Shown: in pieces, positions 1 to 11,063 of the stretch
Numbering within the stretch: position 1 is the first letter of the stretch
Layout of the letters: every line of letters starts with the position of its first letter
Assembly: GCA_030549495.1 (NCBI GenBank)
Contig: JAUIRK010000855.1
Location: 2,047,501 to 2,111,500, forward strand
Reading direction: 5' to 3'
DNA: 64,000 bases
DNA from: Nectonema munidae
Lineage: Eukaryota > Nematomorpha > Nectonematoida > Nectonematidae
Notes under the pieces: model-generated
Seen by the model: only the letters and a program-made list of their open reading frames with translations
What the model was told of the DNA's origin: nothing
Databases searched by the model: none
Program-made: the position numbers and the translations under genes

Positions 1-430
1 TAGCCACGTTTAAAAAGTCGTATTTGAGAGGAAGTCGTTACAAAGGGGTTTCAAAAAGTGTGCTTTTTTGATAACGTCATGACAGTATTATAACTTGTTT
101 AAATGTTATCAATAATGCATAATTTGCTTAATTACGCATGAAATTAACATAAAAATCGATTTTATTGAAATTAAACTTTTTAAAAAGTGAAAATTTATTG
201 AAAATATTTTAAAACTTTAAAAAATGATTAGAATGAGGTATACAATAAAAATAAGTTTAATTCGCTATATGTGATATATCACCATTTTAAATTGATGTCG
301 CACCCAAGGAGTTAGAGAAGTTGTTTATAAAGAGGAGTATGATTAATGTAGATATTTGTGTGTGTTTACAAAGTCGTATCTTTGGGGAAGTCGTATTGTA
401 GAGGGGTCGTATTTCACACGGGTTACACTG
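1..430 (-). mobile_element. Tigger/pogo-like DNA transposon end, cut by window start
   Basis: The segment ends at 430 with a terminus that reads CAGTGTAACCCGTGTGAAAT on the minus strand, followed by TA at 431-432, the usual target of Tc1/mariner/pogo elements. Inside the end, short phrases containing AAGTCGTAT and AGGGGT recur around 13-60 and 369-413, the stacked sub-terminal style also seen in the Tigger copy at 42 kb. No coding sequence is visible, so it may be a MITE or the tail of a longer element starting before the window. Confidence 0.5.
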
Positions 431-432
431 TA

Positions 433-1590
433 TATACTATAAGAAGAAAAAATATGTTCCGAAGAAGGCTGGAATTTCAACATATGTTAAAAAACAGTGT
501 ATGGACTAAGTGATATTAATTTTTTGTTTTGATTTCTTGCTTTTTAGGATTAACTAACTTTTTTTGTGTAGAGCACAATATCATTTTCGAATACTTTTAG
601 CGTTGTAATGGCGAAACTTTCCTCTTTTATGAACTACTTCTCATCGTATAAAAATATGTTTATAACTCATAATTTGCATTTAGAGAAAAAGCAGGAAATG
701 CATTCAAAGTATCAAATTGTAAAAAATTTTTTATTGTCAATGCTAATATATTGATTTCTGTTCTTATTGTTTTACTAAATATGAAACTCTATACAAACAG
801 TTTTTTTCACGTTTTTATTATCCAAAAATATACTGTTATCAATTTATATTAACGAAATGAAGACTTTTTCCAGAAAATTCTGAGATTTATATTTTTTTCC
901 AATTTTTTACAATGCCTGGAGAACAAAACATTTTTTATCTTTCTTTTACTTCCAAGTGTTGAAAGGAAACAAAGTTATGGCTGATATTGAATAAAATTAT
1001 GACATGAATTATGATTTTCTTTGCTTAATTCTAACTCTTCGCATTCTCTCATTAATCAAGATTTTTTTCTCAGGATCTCAGCAATCAGCAATTTTTGTAT
1101 TGATTAATTCTTTATGTTTACTGTTAAAATTGAGACCAAATGTTCTCATTCTTCCAAATGCTAATGATGTTACACTTTGATAAAAACAAAGCAATCAAAT
1201 TCAGAGATTCCTTAACTTTATTAATGAAGAATTCGAGATACTTTAAAAAGTAGGCCTAACGCACACTTTTTTAAAACCCACAATTTAAACGTATTTACAA
1301 TACACGCCAATCTACAAAATGCTTATTGTCATCTCAAATTTTACACTCTTGATTCCTTATTGCAAAGTGGAAAAAGGTACGTCTAATCAATTTTTGGAAT
1401 CATTATAGTCTGTAAGCTATCTTTTGAAATATGTTTTTAATGAACCACCACATAACCTAGAAAAGAGACTTGCATATAAACCGAGAAACTATGGAGAGAG
1501 GTGTTCTAAAACAGCCTTCAAATTTCATGGCAATGTTTTATAACCTATTGAAAGCTGCAGACCCTTTTAAAACCTTTTTTTCTGAAAGAA
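433..1590. other. AT-rich intergenic DNA
   Basis: No supported gene, repeat structure or RNA was seen. The short open frames are of the size expected by chance in this base composition. Confidence 0.5.
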
Positions 1591-1661
1591 CTAAGTATTG
1601 CTCTTATGAATGATTAATATTATTTATAATTTACAATTATTTTCATCCATTATGCTGACAG
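1591..1661 (+). repeat. 70-bp dispersed repeat, copy 1 (inverted relative to 9494-9563)
   Basis: This stretch, from CTAAGTATTGCTC to CATTATGCTGACA, is nearly the reverse complement of 9494-9563. The similarity stops sharply on both sides. It is probably the end of a transposon family. A minus-strand open frame (1624-1878) reads into it and ends in a basic, Ser-rich tail, but I could not assign it to a family. Confidence 0.6.
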
Positions 1662-3306
1662 ATCTTGCACTACGAGTTTGGTGAAGTGGCGATTTCTTTT
1701 CAAATGTCAAAACCGATGTTTCGAATGAAGTAACTTTTTTAAAATACTCAATTACATTTTTGCGAGTAATGTTGTCATGTAAATATTGAGTATATTGCTG
1801 CATCAAAGTGATCGAAAGAATTATCATATGTGTATTGATACATCCGCTAGCTGATTTTAAATTGATTTGAAGATACAAAATATTCTTGTTTTAAATGTTC
1901 TAAGTATTCATAACTACTGACGCATTTGCACCAAAATTATAAGCATTTGCAATCATTCAACTGATTCCTGCCTCTTTAAATCTGTTTTCATCTTAGCAAA
2001 CGAATTTTCACTGCTATAAAACTAATCAAAAAATTTTTCTTTTTGCAATTCAGAATTTAATAAAATATGTGAATTCCAAAAACTATATACTTTATGGTGT
2101 CAAATGGAATGGACACTCTTTCATCTTTTTTGAAGCTTTGACTCAAAGAGAGTAATTTGAAGGTGTAAGAACTATGCTTTTTAGTCAAAGATCTCTTTGT
2201 TAACGACAAAAATTGTCTTGGAATTTGAAACGATTGTTTACAGCTTTTTATCCATTAGCTTTCTCCTCATTTTTTTAAAAACCCTCGATTTTCATTTCTT
2301 CAGAGATAATTTTAAACATGGTATTGACGGGTAAAGAGGATTGTGTGTCTAAGTTAAGAAATGATTTAAATTTGATAATGGAAATTGTGTAGCAGCAACA
2401 TAGACTCAAATAATTTCAAGCTTCTTCTCAAGTCTAACTTCAGATTTGTTCTTAACCTGGGATCCATGGATACAGCGTGGGAGGTGTGTACAAAAAGCAG
2501 AAAAGAAAAATACTATTTATTTATTTAAAAATTATTATCAAACATTGATAAATAAAATCAGAGCGCATGGAAAAATGAAGGGACAAAAAGATATTTTTGA
2601 AGTGTTTTATCGGGATGACTATCAAAAGAGTGACAAATCAAAGATTAGTTATTCAGTCAATTAGTTTGTGAGAAAGTTAGTTAGGTAGTTTTTCACTTAG
2701 TTTGTTTATCGGTTAGTTTGTTATTCCGTTATATAAGGTGTTAGAGTTAATGTTGAAGTCTTTGCTTAAATTTTTCAGAAATTTATGCCATTTTATATCC
2801 AAAAAAATTCAGTTTTACATAATAAAATTAAAATAAAATGAAAAATTGAAAATTGATATATAAAAATCAATCATAAACTAAAATGTGTTCTTATTCAATT
2901 AAAAATTTGAATATACCTTTTCTAAGAGAATATGAAAAATCATTTACTTAATGTAAATCTATTAAAAATAATAACTGTTTTTTGTGAATGTTTTGGATTG
3001 GTCACTCTTTTGCATTTTGAAATTTTTTTCCCACTTTTTTGTGATGTATCTCTTTTAATTGGTCACTATTTTGAGTGGCGTCCGTTTGAAGGACCTTATC
3101 AAAGCCAACGAGAAGGATGATAGCATCGGAATGTGAGCGAAGAAAAAAACCGTGAATTTTATCAAAAGAAAAAATAAAATTTAAAATAATGTGTAAACAA
3201 AGTTTTGCAATAAACCTACCAAGAAAATATATCTTAAAGCATACTATGATTGACTTTAGTATAGAAAGAAAAGAGTAAGATTAACAAGTTCGTTATATTT
3301 ATTGTA
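1662..3306. other. AT-rich intergenic DNA
   Basis: No confident feature. A short coding-like run at about 3079-3120 (LKDLIKANEKDDSIGM followed by a stop) stands out in composition but has no recognised family and no clear splice context. Confidence 0.4.
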
Positions 3307-3486
3307 TTAACGCCATCTAGCATTTTAGAAACTGAATGCTTTTTGGAGTTGTATGCTACAATGTCCTAACTCCTAAAAAAATACTTGATTTGTCAATTAT
3401 TCGATACGCGATCATTTGCATCCTATAAATGTAGCATAGAACTTCTCGAGCTAATTGCCACTTTTTTACATTCTAGATGGCGTTAA
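3307..3486. mobile_element. 180-bp MITE bounded by TTAA
   Basis: Perfect 14-bp inverted termini are seen: TTAACGCCATCTAG at 3307-3320 and its reverse complement at 3473-3486. The interior is non-coding. TTAA at both outer ends fits a piggyBac-type target duplication. The next bases (CGCC) are not the usual CCC of piggyBac ends, so the superfamily is uncertain. A single related end (AGATGGCGTTAA) lies near 30427-30438. Confidence 0.65.
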
Positions 3487-4019
3487 AACGTATAAAAATA
3501 CATTAAGGCAATATTGTTTTGCAATACAAGTTTGAAGAATCCTTCATTATTCAATCTCTTGACTTGAATTAAGTAATAAAAATGTTCTTTTAAAGTTGCT
3601 GGGTAAACGCGTAAATCGGAGTTAACTCATTCGACATGAAACTGTCAAAAATCGTTAGTGACGCATATCAAAACAAACTTGACAGCTCTTCTTTGTGATC
3701 TTTCAATTATTTGAAAAAATAAATGTGTTAAAAAAAGTGATTTATGTTTTTTTTATATATATAAACGCGCCAAGTGTGTCAACTTTACAACATCATACAA
3801 TATTTTCAAGTAGCAAAAATACCTTGTGTAACACATATTTATCACTACATAACGTGCGATCAAATTGACGTCAATGTCACTTGAGCTATTTTTTTTTACT
3901 TTTTCTTCAAAATGAAGAATCCTAACTTTTTAATTTTTTTGCTTAGAAAATGAGTTAAGTTAGTGGAACAAGATCAATCAAAATTGTTTAAATATTTTAA
4001 AAACACAGAGGTTATAAAC

Positions 4020-4359
4020 AGTGGCGGTTCTAGATTTTCAAAAGTGAGGGGGCCAAAGAAGGGCCAAGTTTTTAAATCGAAAATTTTTTATAAATTTTGC
4101 AATTTACCAAATACATATGTTTTACTTTTTTTTTCTTTGAATTATTCCCATGAATGAAAATCAAATTAAGAGTGCTCTTGGTCTAAGATTCACCCGTCCA
4201 GATAAGAGAGATATTTCTCCCCTGGATGCAAAACCCACTCAAAAAAATTAAATTAGAAAAAGTTTCGAGTAAATTTTAAATCCAGTAAAATAGGTATTTG
4301 ATGTGGAGGTGCCAACATGAAGTCCAGCCAAAAAACTGGGGGGGGGGGGACCGCTACTG
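4020..4359. mobile_element. hAT MITE with perfect 8-bp target duplication
   Basis: The left end CAGTGGCGGTTCTAG (4020) and right end ACCGCTACTG (ending 4359) form hAT-type inverted termini. The octamer GTTATAAA lies directly outside both ends (4012-4019 and 4360-4367), an exact target duplication. The interior is non-coding, with a G-rich tract (4338-4349) before the right end. The intact duplication suggests a fairly recent insertion. Confidence 0.9.
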
Positions 4360-4439
4360 GTTATAAAGTTTAAAATGCGATCATTTTGACCGCAATGTCA
4401 TTTAAAAGAGACTTTTAAAGAGTGTTTATTTAAAAGAGA

Positions 4440-6570
4440 TGAAAAAACCAAAAATTTAAGATTATTTTTAGAGTCAGAAAAGTAATTATGAGGCTCCTTT
4501 AGAGAAATATCCAAAGTTGACTTCTGAGCCTGATGTTACATTATCAACAGAAACTAAACTTCCTGAAGCAAGTTCCTCATGCTCCTTTTCAACTTTTCAA
4601 CATGGGATAAACAGTTTTAGTTCTTCTTCCACAAGACATTACCTCCAAAAATGACGGCCCATCTCAACCAAACTTAGAAAATTAAAAAAAAAAAGTTTGA
4701 CACAAGCAAGTACATAAAATCGTTAAAAAAATCGTGTATTATAAACACAAATGGATTACATATATTGTGTACTTGAAAACAAAGTTTTCTGTTTTGCATG
4801 CATCTCTATCGGCAAAGAGCAGAGAGAAAAAATATTTACGCAACCTGGCTTCAATAACTGGGCAAAAGCTGTAGGAGACCATAAAAAAGGATTGGACAAA
4901 GATGCTCTTTCAAAGTGTCACATCGGATCGATGCCTTAGTTGGGAAAATTTTCAGAAAAATGCTGTTTCAATTTCCACTATGATATATGCCCTTATTGCC
5001 CTGAACTAGTGAAAAATAAGAGGGAATATTTTAAAATTTTCTTCGAATACATAAGATATTTTTGTGTTCAAGAAATTGCATTTAGAAGTGAGAAGGAAAA
5101 TGCTAATGATTCTTTTAAAATGGAAGAAATTTTATGGAGTTGATGAAAGTTAATTTATTAACTAACCCAAAATTTAAGGAACTACAAAGTATATAGTAAA
5201 AAAGCAACATTCTGTTCATGTTGACTATTTGTCCAAAAACAGTTATGAATAATGTTAAATCTTTGTTAGCTGGAGAAGTAAGAAAAAATATGTATGCAGA
5301 AATGGGGAAATCTGAATTTTATTCAGTGTAGGGATCTAAGTGATCATGAACAACTCAACTATTGTGTCAAATATGCTAGAAACTCTAGTAATGTTGGACA
5401 TGTTGATGGACTTGTTAAACTTGAAAAAAACTGCGCATTCTTCGTCTATATTTTTGGAAGTTCAGAAGTTCATAGAGTCTTTCAATAAGTGCAAGCTTGT
5501 TGCTTTATGCATGGACGGACCTTGGAACTTGGACATTTTTTCAACAATGTCAGGAATAGAAATAAGAAGTCAGAGTACTTGGGTAATTTTTGTAAGGTGC
5601 TGTGCACATCGTTTGAATCTGATAGTTCCACTATTGAATCTGATACTTTTCCTCAAGTTTTGAGCATGATTGATGCTCTATATAGCCTTTTTAAAAAAGC
5701 CAAAATTAATTTTGTTTTTGAAGAAGAACAAAAAAAAAACAAAAAAATGATAAAAAAAAAAAACTACCTAAGCGTTGCACTATAAGATGGAGTTCTCTAT
5801 CAAAACTGTTGAACACTAGAGTTACACGAATTGATGAAATTGAAAATACTTTAATTAAGTTCAATAATGATAAAACTTTTGGAGTTATATCCACAGGACT
5901 TTTTAAAAAAATAACAAATTTCGATAACAATAGCAAATTCTCTTTCCTTATCGTTACAAAAGCAAAATTTGAAATGGTGTGAAGCGTGTCAGGAAATTTT
6001 ATCTGTCAAGAACTGTCTTGGAAAAGGAAAGATAGAAATTTACGAGCAAGCTTTGTGGGAAAAAAAGATGAAGATGTCAAAAGCTACTCTAGAAGAAGGC
6101 GATTTTCTGAAGTAATAGAAAATATAATTGGCGAATTTTCAAGAAGATTTCCAGACAATTAAGTTGAAACAATAAAAAGGTTTGCTTGTTTGAACAATGA
6201 ATCTGAGAGCTTTCTGAACATGGAAAGTTTAAGAAAGATATTTCAAAACTTTTAAAGTAGCTTGGATTTTGACTTTGTTGAATTACAAAGTGAAGTTTTG
6301 AAGATAAAGCACAACTCAAACTTTTTGTTTTCACAAATAGATCCAAACATTATATCCTTGTTTTAGCAAAATGCTCAACATTAAACTCGCAATTCCTGTT
6401 ACAAAATTTAATTAACGAGCGTGTTTTCTCTTGTATGAAAAAGAATTAAGACGCAACAAAGAACCAGGCTATCAGATAAAAGAATGGATGATTTGATATT
6501 ACTCTATTTCTAGCAAGAAATGACTAAAAATCTAAATCTTGAAGACACGAGTGACATGTACGGCTCGTGA
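4440..6570 (+). mobile_element. Decayed hAT transposon with TTF-type finger transposase
   Basis: Broken plus-strand frames give hAT transposase pieces in the right order. 4751-4939 carries a TTF/ZMYM-like finger region (VFCFAC, then a GFNNWAKAVGDHKKG-like run). 4940-5143 matches the following segment (VQEIAFRSEKENANDSF). The middle (5290-6340) is scrambled over several frames. At about 6380-6560 the dimerisation-type C-terminus is recognisable (LAIPVT, then RTRLSDKRMDDLILLYF). Several stops and frameshifts separate the pieces, so no protein can be made. The family resembles the ZMYM1/52-kDa-repressor-like hAT group. The hAT MITE at 4020-4359 lies just upstream and may be unrelated. Confidence 0.7.
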
Positions 6571-6949
6571 GTTGAGTAGAAAAATACCTTTGAAAATGTG
6601 AAATGATTATTTTAAATAAATTTTGTTCGCTTTAATAAAATTAATTACAATTTAAATATTCTCTAAAATAGAAAAACAAGTTTGTAAAATATAGTTTCCT
6701 TATCATAAAAGAACATTTTTTCAAATTGTAATGAACGCCGAGCAAAAGTTGTTCTGCTGCAAGATAAATTTTTGATTGAACTTTGAAATGATCTAAAACC
6801 CATAGAGTTGATTTCCTTTTCATCATTTTACCGAAGAAAAAGAAACTTTTTTTGGTTGGTGAAATATACCAACATTTCAAAAAATAAGCTCATATGAAAT
6901 GAAATTATAAAAACAATGTAGTAACTTTGAATTGGAATCTTTATGATAA

Positions 6950-7112
6950 AGATTAACGGTGGTGTGGTATTTTCATCGAAAAAAGTACTAATTTGCACCT
7001 AACATCGAGATATGGATAATCTAGCAGAAGCCAGGCTTGAACCCGGAACTTCAGATCGATAGCAGCGCTTCAAACCGTTTAACCTCGCAGCCACTAAACC
7101 ACTTACGTTTTG
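6950..7112 (-). mobile_element. tRNA-derived SINE, family 1
   Basis: Read on the minus strand, it has a tRNA-like head with a B-box-like CCGGGTTCAAGCC, then the family tail ending in CGATGAAAATACC. The same order of parts is seen at 7315, 9030, 34205, 44420, 55675 and 59555. It is diverged from the other copies, so probably old. Confidence 0.65.
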
Positions 7113-7314
7113 ATTAAAACAGAAAAGTCAGTTTAAACTTTTAAATAACAACTTTTCACGATGGAAAATATTAGAAAAAAATTCGCAAAAAGTGGCAGAG
7201 CGTTTTTGGAAGCCTAGCTCCTATAAATTCCCTATTTTTGGAAGTTCCGTTCTTTTTTTTCTTTTTCTTAGTTTGGGAGAAGTGAAATTTTAGTAAGAAG
7301 TAAAAGCATCCAAA

Positions 7315-7462
7315 AGCTGAGGTAAAGGTAAAGATGCCATATGGTGTTTTCATCGAGAAGGCACAATTGCGCAGCTCCTATCGAACTAAATAAGGAAAAT
7401 GAGCTTGCTGCGGGATCGAACCCAAGACCCAGGATCTAATCAAGCTCACACACACCCCGTGA
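7315..7462 (-). mobile_element. tRNA-derived SINE, family 1
   Basis: The minus strand reads a B box GGGTTCGATCCCGC, then the conserved body GCGCAATTGTGCCTTCTCG and ATGAAAACACC, then an ACCTTTACC tail. It lies 200 bp from another copy in the same orientation. Confidence 0.75.
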
Positions 7463-7849
7463 TTCAGAGGATTGCAGTTGTGAATGCTACTTCCTTGTAA
7501 TCACGACAGTTGTTCAGAGCGTTTAAAGGAGTCCTTTTGCATCGAATTAAAGCATTTTCTCTCTCTCTCTGCTTAAAAAAGGCGCACTAAGTATAGGATT
7601 GGAATTGAATGTTCTGGTTAATTAATCGCTTTGTTTCAAAGAAGAAAATCTACGTGCTTTCCCTTGTAATCAAGTATGAAAGCTAAGCTACAAACTGCTA
7701 GGAAATCGTGTAATCCAGTTGTTATAGCGCTTATTTTTTGTGTTTTTACTAAAAAAAGTTTTTTTTGATCTTCAAAGTAGTAGTAAATGATGATGATGCT
7801 GATGATATACATTAAAATGTGTGCAGTATTTCACCACACCTTGTCCCTC

Positions 7850-8392
7850 CCTTTCAATGAATCCTATGTATTTATGTATACCATGTATATATAGAATGCA
7901 GTGTTGTCTTTTTTCAAACTCAAATTATTATTCAAGTGTGTATATCTTACGCCTTTTCAATACACTCACTCCGTGTATGGGTTGAACAAGGCGCCGGTAT
8001 AAAATCATAAGCTCCTAAAACCCCTAATAAACACAGGCTTGTATGCATGCAATTATTTATTAAATTTGTGTTCAAGGTCACACAATGTGAAATGGGTGTG
8101 CTAATACTGATGACATTTACCTATTAATTCAATTCACGTGTAGGCAGCAAAAATTACCCTCCGCGCTGAGACACACTTCAAAGAGAACGTGAGATAAACT
8201 CCCTTGCCATATGTGTGCAGTACACTGGGTATTGTTATGTCGCGTTGTGCTGCTGTTATACGTTTACTAGTTCTTCCGACACAATGGGGAAGTGATTTGA
8301 TTGGTTGAGGATGAATGGCGGAAGAATTTTATCGCGATAGGTAAATGCTAGGCATTTATTCCCACAGACGCTTCGACATCAATTATTCCGCA
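7850..8392 (+). promoter_or_regulatory. Promoter-like GC-richer block before a candidate first exon
   Basis: This is one of few stretches here with retained CG dinucleotides and balanced composition. It contains a TATA-like GGTATAAAA near 7995 and an ATTGGTTGAGG (inverted-CCAAT-like) motif near 8298. It leads directly to a short start exon with a consensus splice donor. The promoter role is inferred from position and composition only. Confidence 0.3.
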
Positions 8393-8410
8393 ATGCACTT
8401 TCTCTTCATT
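8393..8410 (+). CDS. Candidate first coding exon (signal-peptide start), downstream exons unknown
   Basis: An ATG at 8393 opens MHFLFI and runs straight into GTAAGT at 8411, an ideal 5' splice site. The hydrophobic start resembles the beginning of a signal peptide or membrane anchor. The upstream DNA looks promoter-like. I could not find the second exon. The disordered-protein gene at 20.3 kb lies on the same strand, but its exon at 20298 would need one base of a codon from the exon before, while this exon ends on a codon boundary. At least one exon between would therefore be required. Confidence 0.25.
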
Positions 8411-8571
8411 GTAAGTCTTTTCATTTTTTTCATTTTTGAACTTAGCTCAATAGGGCATAAACATTTGAAATTTTAAAATTTTTGTTTTCTAATGAATGTA
8501 TTTTATTTATTTATTAAGATAAATTATTAACTTTATTTTTACGAATATTACCATATGTTTACAATTGTGAA

Positions 8572-8949
8572 CTAAATAAAAGTATATGACAGTTGCTTGA
8601 TTTCTAGAAGCGAGAATTCAGAGTAGTGTGAAAGTAGGACTTTGCTAAATCTTTTAGTGATGTCTATTTTTAGCGAGACTGGAAATAATTCAAATGCTTT
8701 TGCCATATACAAAAGTTTTTTTGTTATGTTGAATGAAATTTCGTTAAACGAATTCATTTCGAAGGAAAAATCGTCTACATTCATTTCCTTGAAGATTTTG
8801 AATAGAAGTTGGCATTTTATCACTTTTATGTTTGGATCGCAAACAGAGGATATCTTTGTAGATAAACATATGTAGAAATTTTGAATCAAAGATTTGCCTC
8901 CCTTAGTGAAATAAATCTCATAACATTGAGAAAAGAGCTTCACTAACAT
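8572..8949 (-). CDS. Unassigned 125-residue ORF or last exon with nearby poly(A) signal
   Basis: The minus-strand frame runs from an ATG at 8949 to a stop at 8572. An AATAAA on the same strand follows about 35 bases later (8537-8532). The protein is Leu/Ile/Lys/Phe-rich, without repeats, and shows no motif I recognise. The frame is open upstream of the ATG to about 8995. A possible splice acceptor (ATGTTAG, ending at 8943) would make this a last exon starting near 8942. Length and the poly(A) signal favour a real exon, but AT-rich codons weaken the case. It could also be a remnant of an unrecognised transposon. Confidence 0.3.
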   Translation of the reverse strand: MLVKLFSQCYEIYFTKGGKSLIQNFYICLSTKISSVCDPNIKVIKCQLLFKIFKEMNVDDFSFEMNSFNEISFNITKKLLYMAKAFELFPVSLKIDITKRFSKVLLSHYSEFSLLEIKQLSYTFI

Positions 8950-9029
8950 TTTCGTAATTATGAGACAGTCAAAATAAGCAATGATGATATAACATTAAAA
9001 TGTATGTAGGAATTCATCCAATCTTTTTC

Positions 9030-9132
9030 GGGCGTGAGTAGGGTTGGTTAGATACTGGGTTTCGATAACTCAAGATCTTAGGTTCGATCCTGCATCAAGC
9101 CTGCTTTCCCCATAGTTCGATACAAGCTTTAA
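9030..9132 (+). mobile_element. tRNA-derived SINE, family 1, 3'-truncated
   Basis: It has the family head (GGGTTTCGATAACTCAAG), the B box TAGGTTCGATCC, then GCATCAAGCCTGCTTTCC and the TTCGATACAAGC body. The copy stops there in an A-rich tract and lacks the GTGCCTTCTCGATGAAAACACC part. Confidence 0.75.
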
Positions 9133-9493
9133 AAAAATACAAATTTTAGTTTTAACTATTAAATTACTATTATTTATTTATTTTTTTTTAATTTTTGAAT
9201 CAATTCTTTATACATTTTAGTGCATACCTCTATTTTAATGTTCAATAAAATAAATAAATGATTCAAAGATTCACTTTTTCAAAAAAAAAATCAATAATTT
9301 TTTCCTGAAAATATTTAATGAAACATTTTTGTATTGTAAAAAATTAATTAATTTGTAAAAAGAAAATTAAAAGCATATTCTTGAAGACTATTTATTTAGC
9401 TTTCCCAACAATTTTACAAAATCATCTGACAAAATTTATTAGAAAAAAAACAAAAAAATATTTTTGTCTTTTTTTTTTTACCTTTTTCACACA

Positions 9494-9563
9494 TGTCAGC
9501 ATAATGGATGAAAATAATTGTAAATTATAAATAATAATAATCATTCATACGAGCAATACTTAG
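9494..9563 (-). repeat. 70-bp dispersed repeat, copy 2 (inverted relative to 1591-1661)
   Basis: The reverse complement matches 1591-1661 with only a few differences, from CTAAGTATTGCTCG to GCTGACA. The two copies lie 7.9 kb apart, facing each other. Confidence 0.6.
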
Positions 9564-11060
9564 TTTTTTTATGTGTAAGATTTAGTGTTTCTTTTCCCTG
9601 ATCCCACGCTAATGTTTGATAATTCCCCCTGAATATATTTACTTCCCATGGTTTATCAATACTGCAACAATGCTTAACTTTAATATTCTTGATCATTAAA
9701 ATGCCATTGTAATATTTAATTTACTTTCAAAGAGGGTAAAACTTCTGACACGAAAAATTGTCATAAACGAAAGATTTTTAAGTTCTCTATATGTGATTGA
9801 CATTTTATCCAAATATTGGTATTGCTGACATAACAGGAAAATATTCTAAATATTCATTTATATTCCAAAAAAAATTGAGTAAAATCTCTCAATGTACATA
9901 TGCTTCTATCGTAATATTGCTATAAAAATGGTAAAACTTAATTTTACTTCCACTTCTTCTTGACTTCTATAGTTGTGAAATAAGCACTTTTTATTTTCCA
10001 TATGGCTTTCTGCACCCTTCAGAACTTTCTTTTAATATGATCTACTTACATCATCTAAAAGGAATCATTTTATCATAAAAGAACTGTTCATATAGTTACT
10101 GCCTATTTTCTCATATAAAGCTATCAGAATTTCTTTAATGACTTCTACGAGGTTAACTTTTGGTTTAATAAAGTATGCAGATAACTTTCAAGACCTTTCA
10201 AATGGCTGTTCATTTATTTAGAAACTGTATAATGGTAAAAAAAAATTTTATTGGCAAATTTACTTTTTTATTCAAATTTCTTCTTGCACAAATTTTCGGA
10301 AGCACGATTTAAAAATATTGGATTCTAAGAAAACCGAGAACTAAAAATTTTGCTCTTAATCTCGGCAAAACAAAAAAAGAATAAATTCTAAAACACTAAT
10401 AAGAATTCGTAGAAGATTGGAATATGATCATGACATACTTCCCAAATATCTTTTGCATCCATTCTCTAAGTGTCCCATTTTTATTTATATACACTTCATA
10501 TATCTTTTTCCGGTTTCACAATTTTTACTTTTTTCATCACACTCATAAACTCTTAAAATTGCTTCTAGATTGTGTTTGATCTCTTTTCCTCCACCCACAT
10601 CATTATTTTTCTTTGTCACGAAAAGTGTAAATCCAGACAATGTGCGATTTAAGTTAAGCGAAAAAGATTTGTATAAAAAAATTTCGTTTAAAAAATCAAA
10701 TTGGTAATTGTTTTCACTAAATTTCAATTCATATTAAAAAGTTTGGTTTTTTGGTTCTAAAATTTCATTTATATTTTTGCTTACCTGCTTGATGTTTGTT
10801 TTGCTTTTTAATTGTTCACTAAAATGTCTTACTTTAATGAATGCCTCATTCTCTGCAATTATCTCGCACAATTATAACTCACGGCACCTTAAATTATATA
10901 CACACACACACATATATATATATTGTGCTGTTTCAATATTGTATTGAAGCGAGTTATTAAATAAAATTGGTATTTTTACTTTTACCACAATTTTAACAAA
11001 TTAACCTTTTCTTGCCTACATGGCTCTGCCTGTCTCAGAATGGAAGAATTACCTAACTAG
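9564..11060. other. AT-rich DNA with a CA/TA microsatellite
   Basis: It holds an alternating CA then TA tract at about 10901-10922. A minus-strand frame of 80 codons (10485-10727) ends with AATAAA overlapping its stop and includes the run DVGGGKEIKHNLEAILRVYE, but no gene model could be built from it. Nothing else is supported. Confidence 0.35.
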
Positions 11061-11063
11061 TCC

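Noticed and set aside
10485-10800. Two-exon gene on the minus strand joining ENEAFIKVRHFSEQLK to the 80-codon frame
   Set aside because: The donor GTAAGC after TNIKQ is good, but every nearby acceptor gives a stop or wrong phase when joined to the 80-codon frame.
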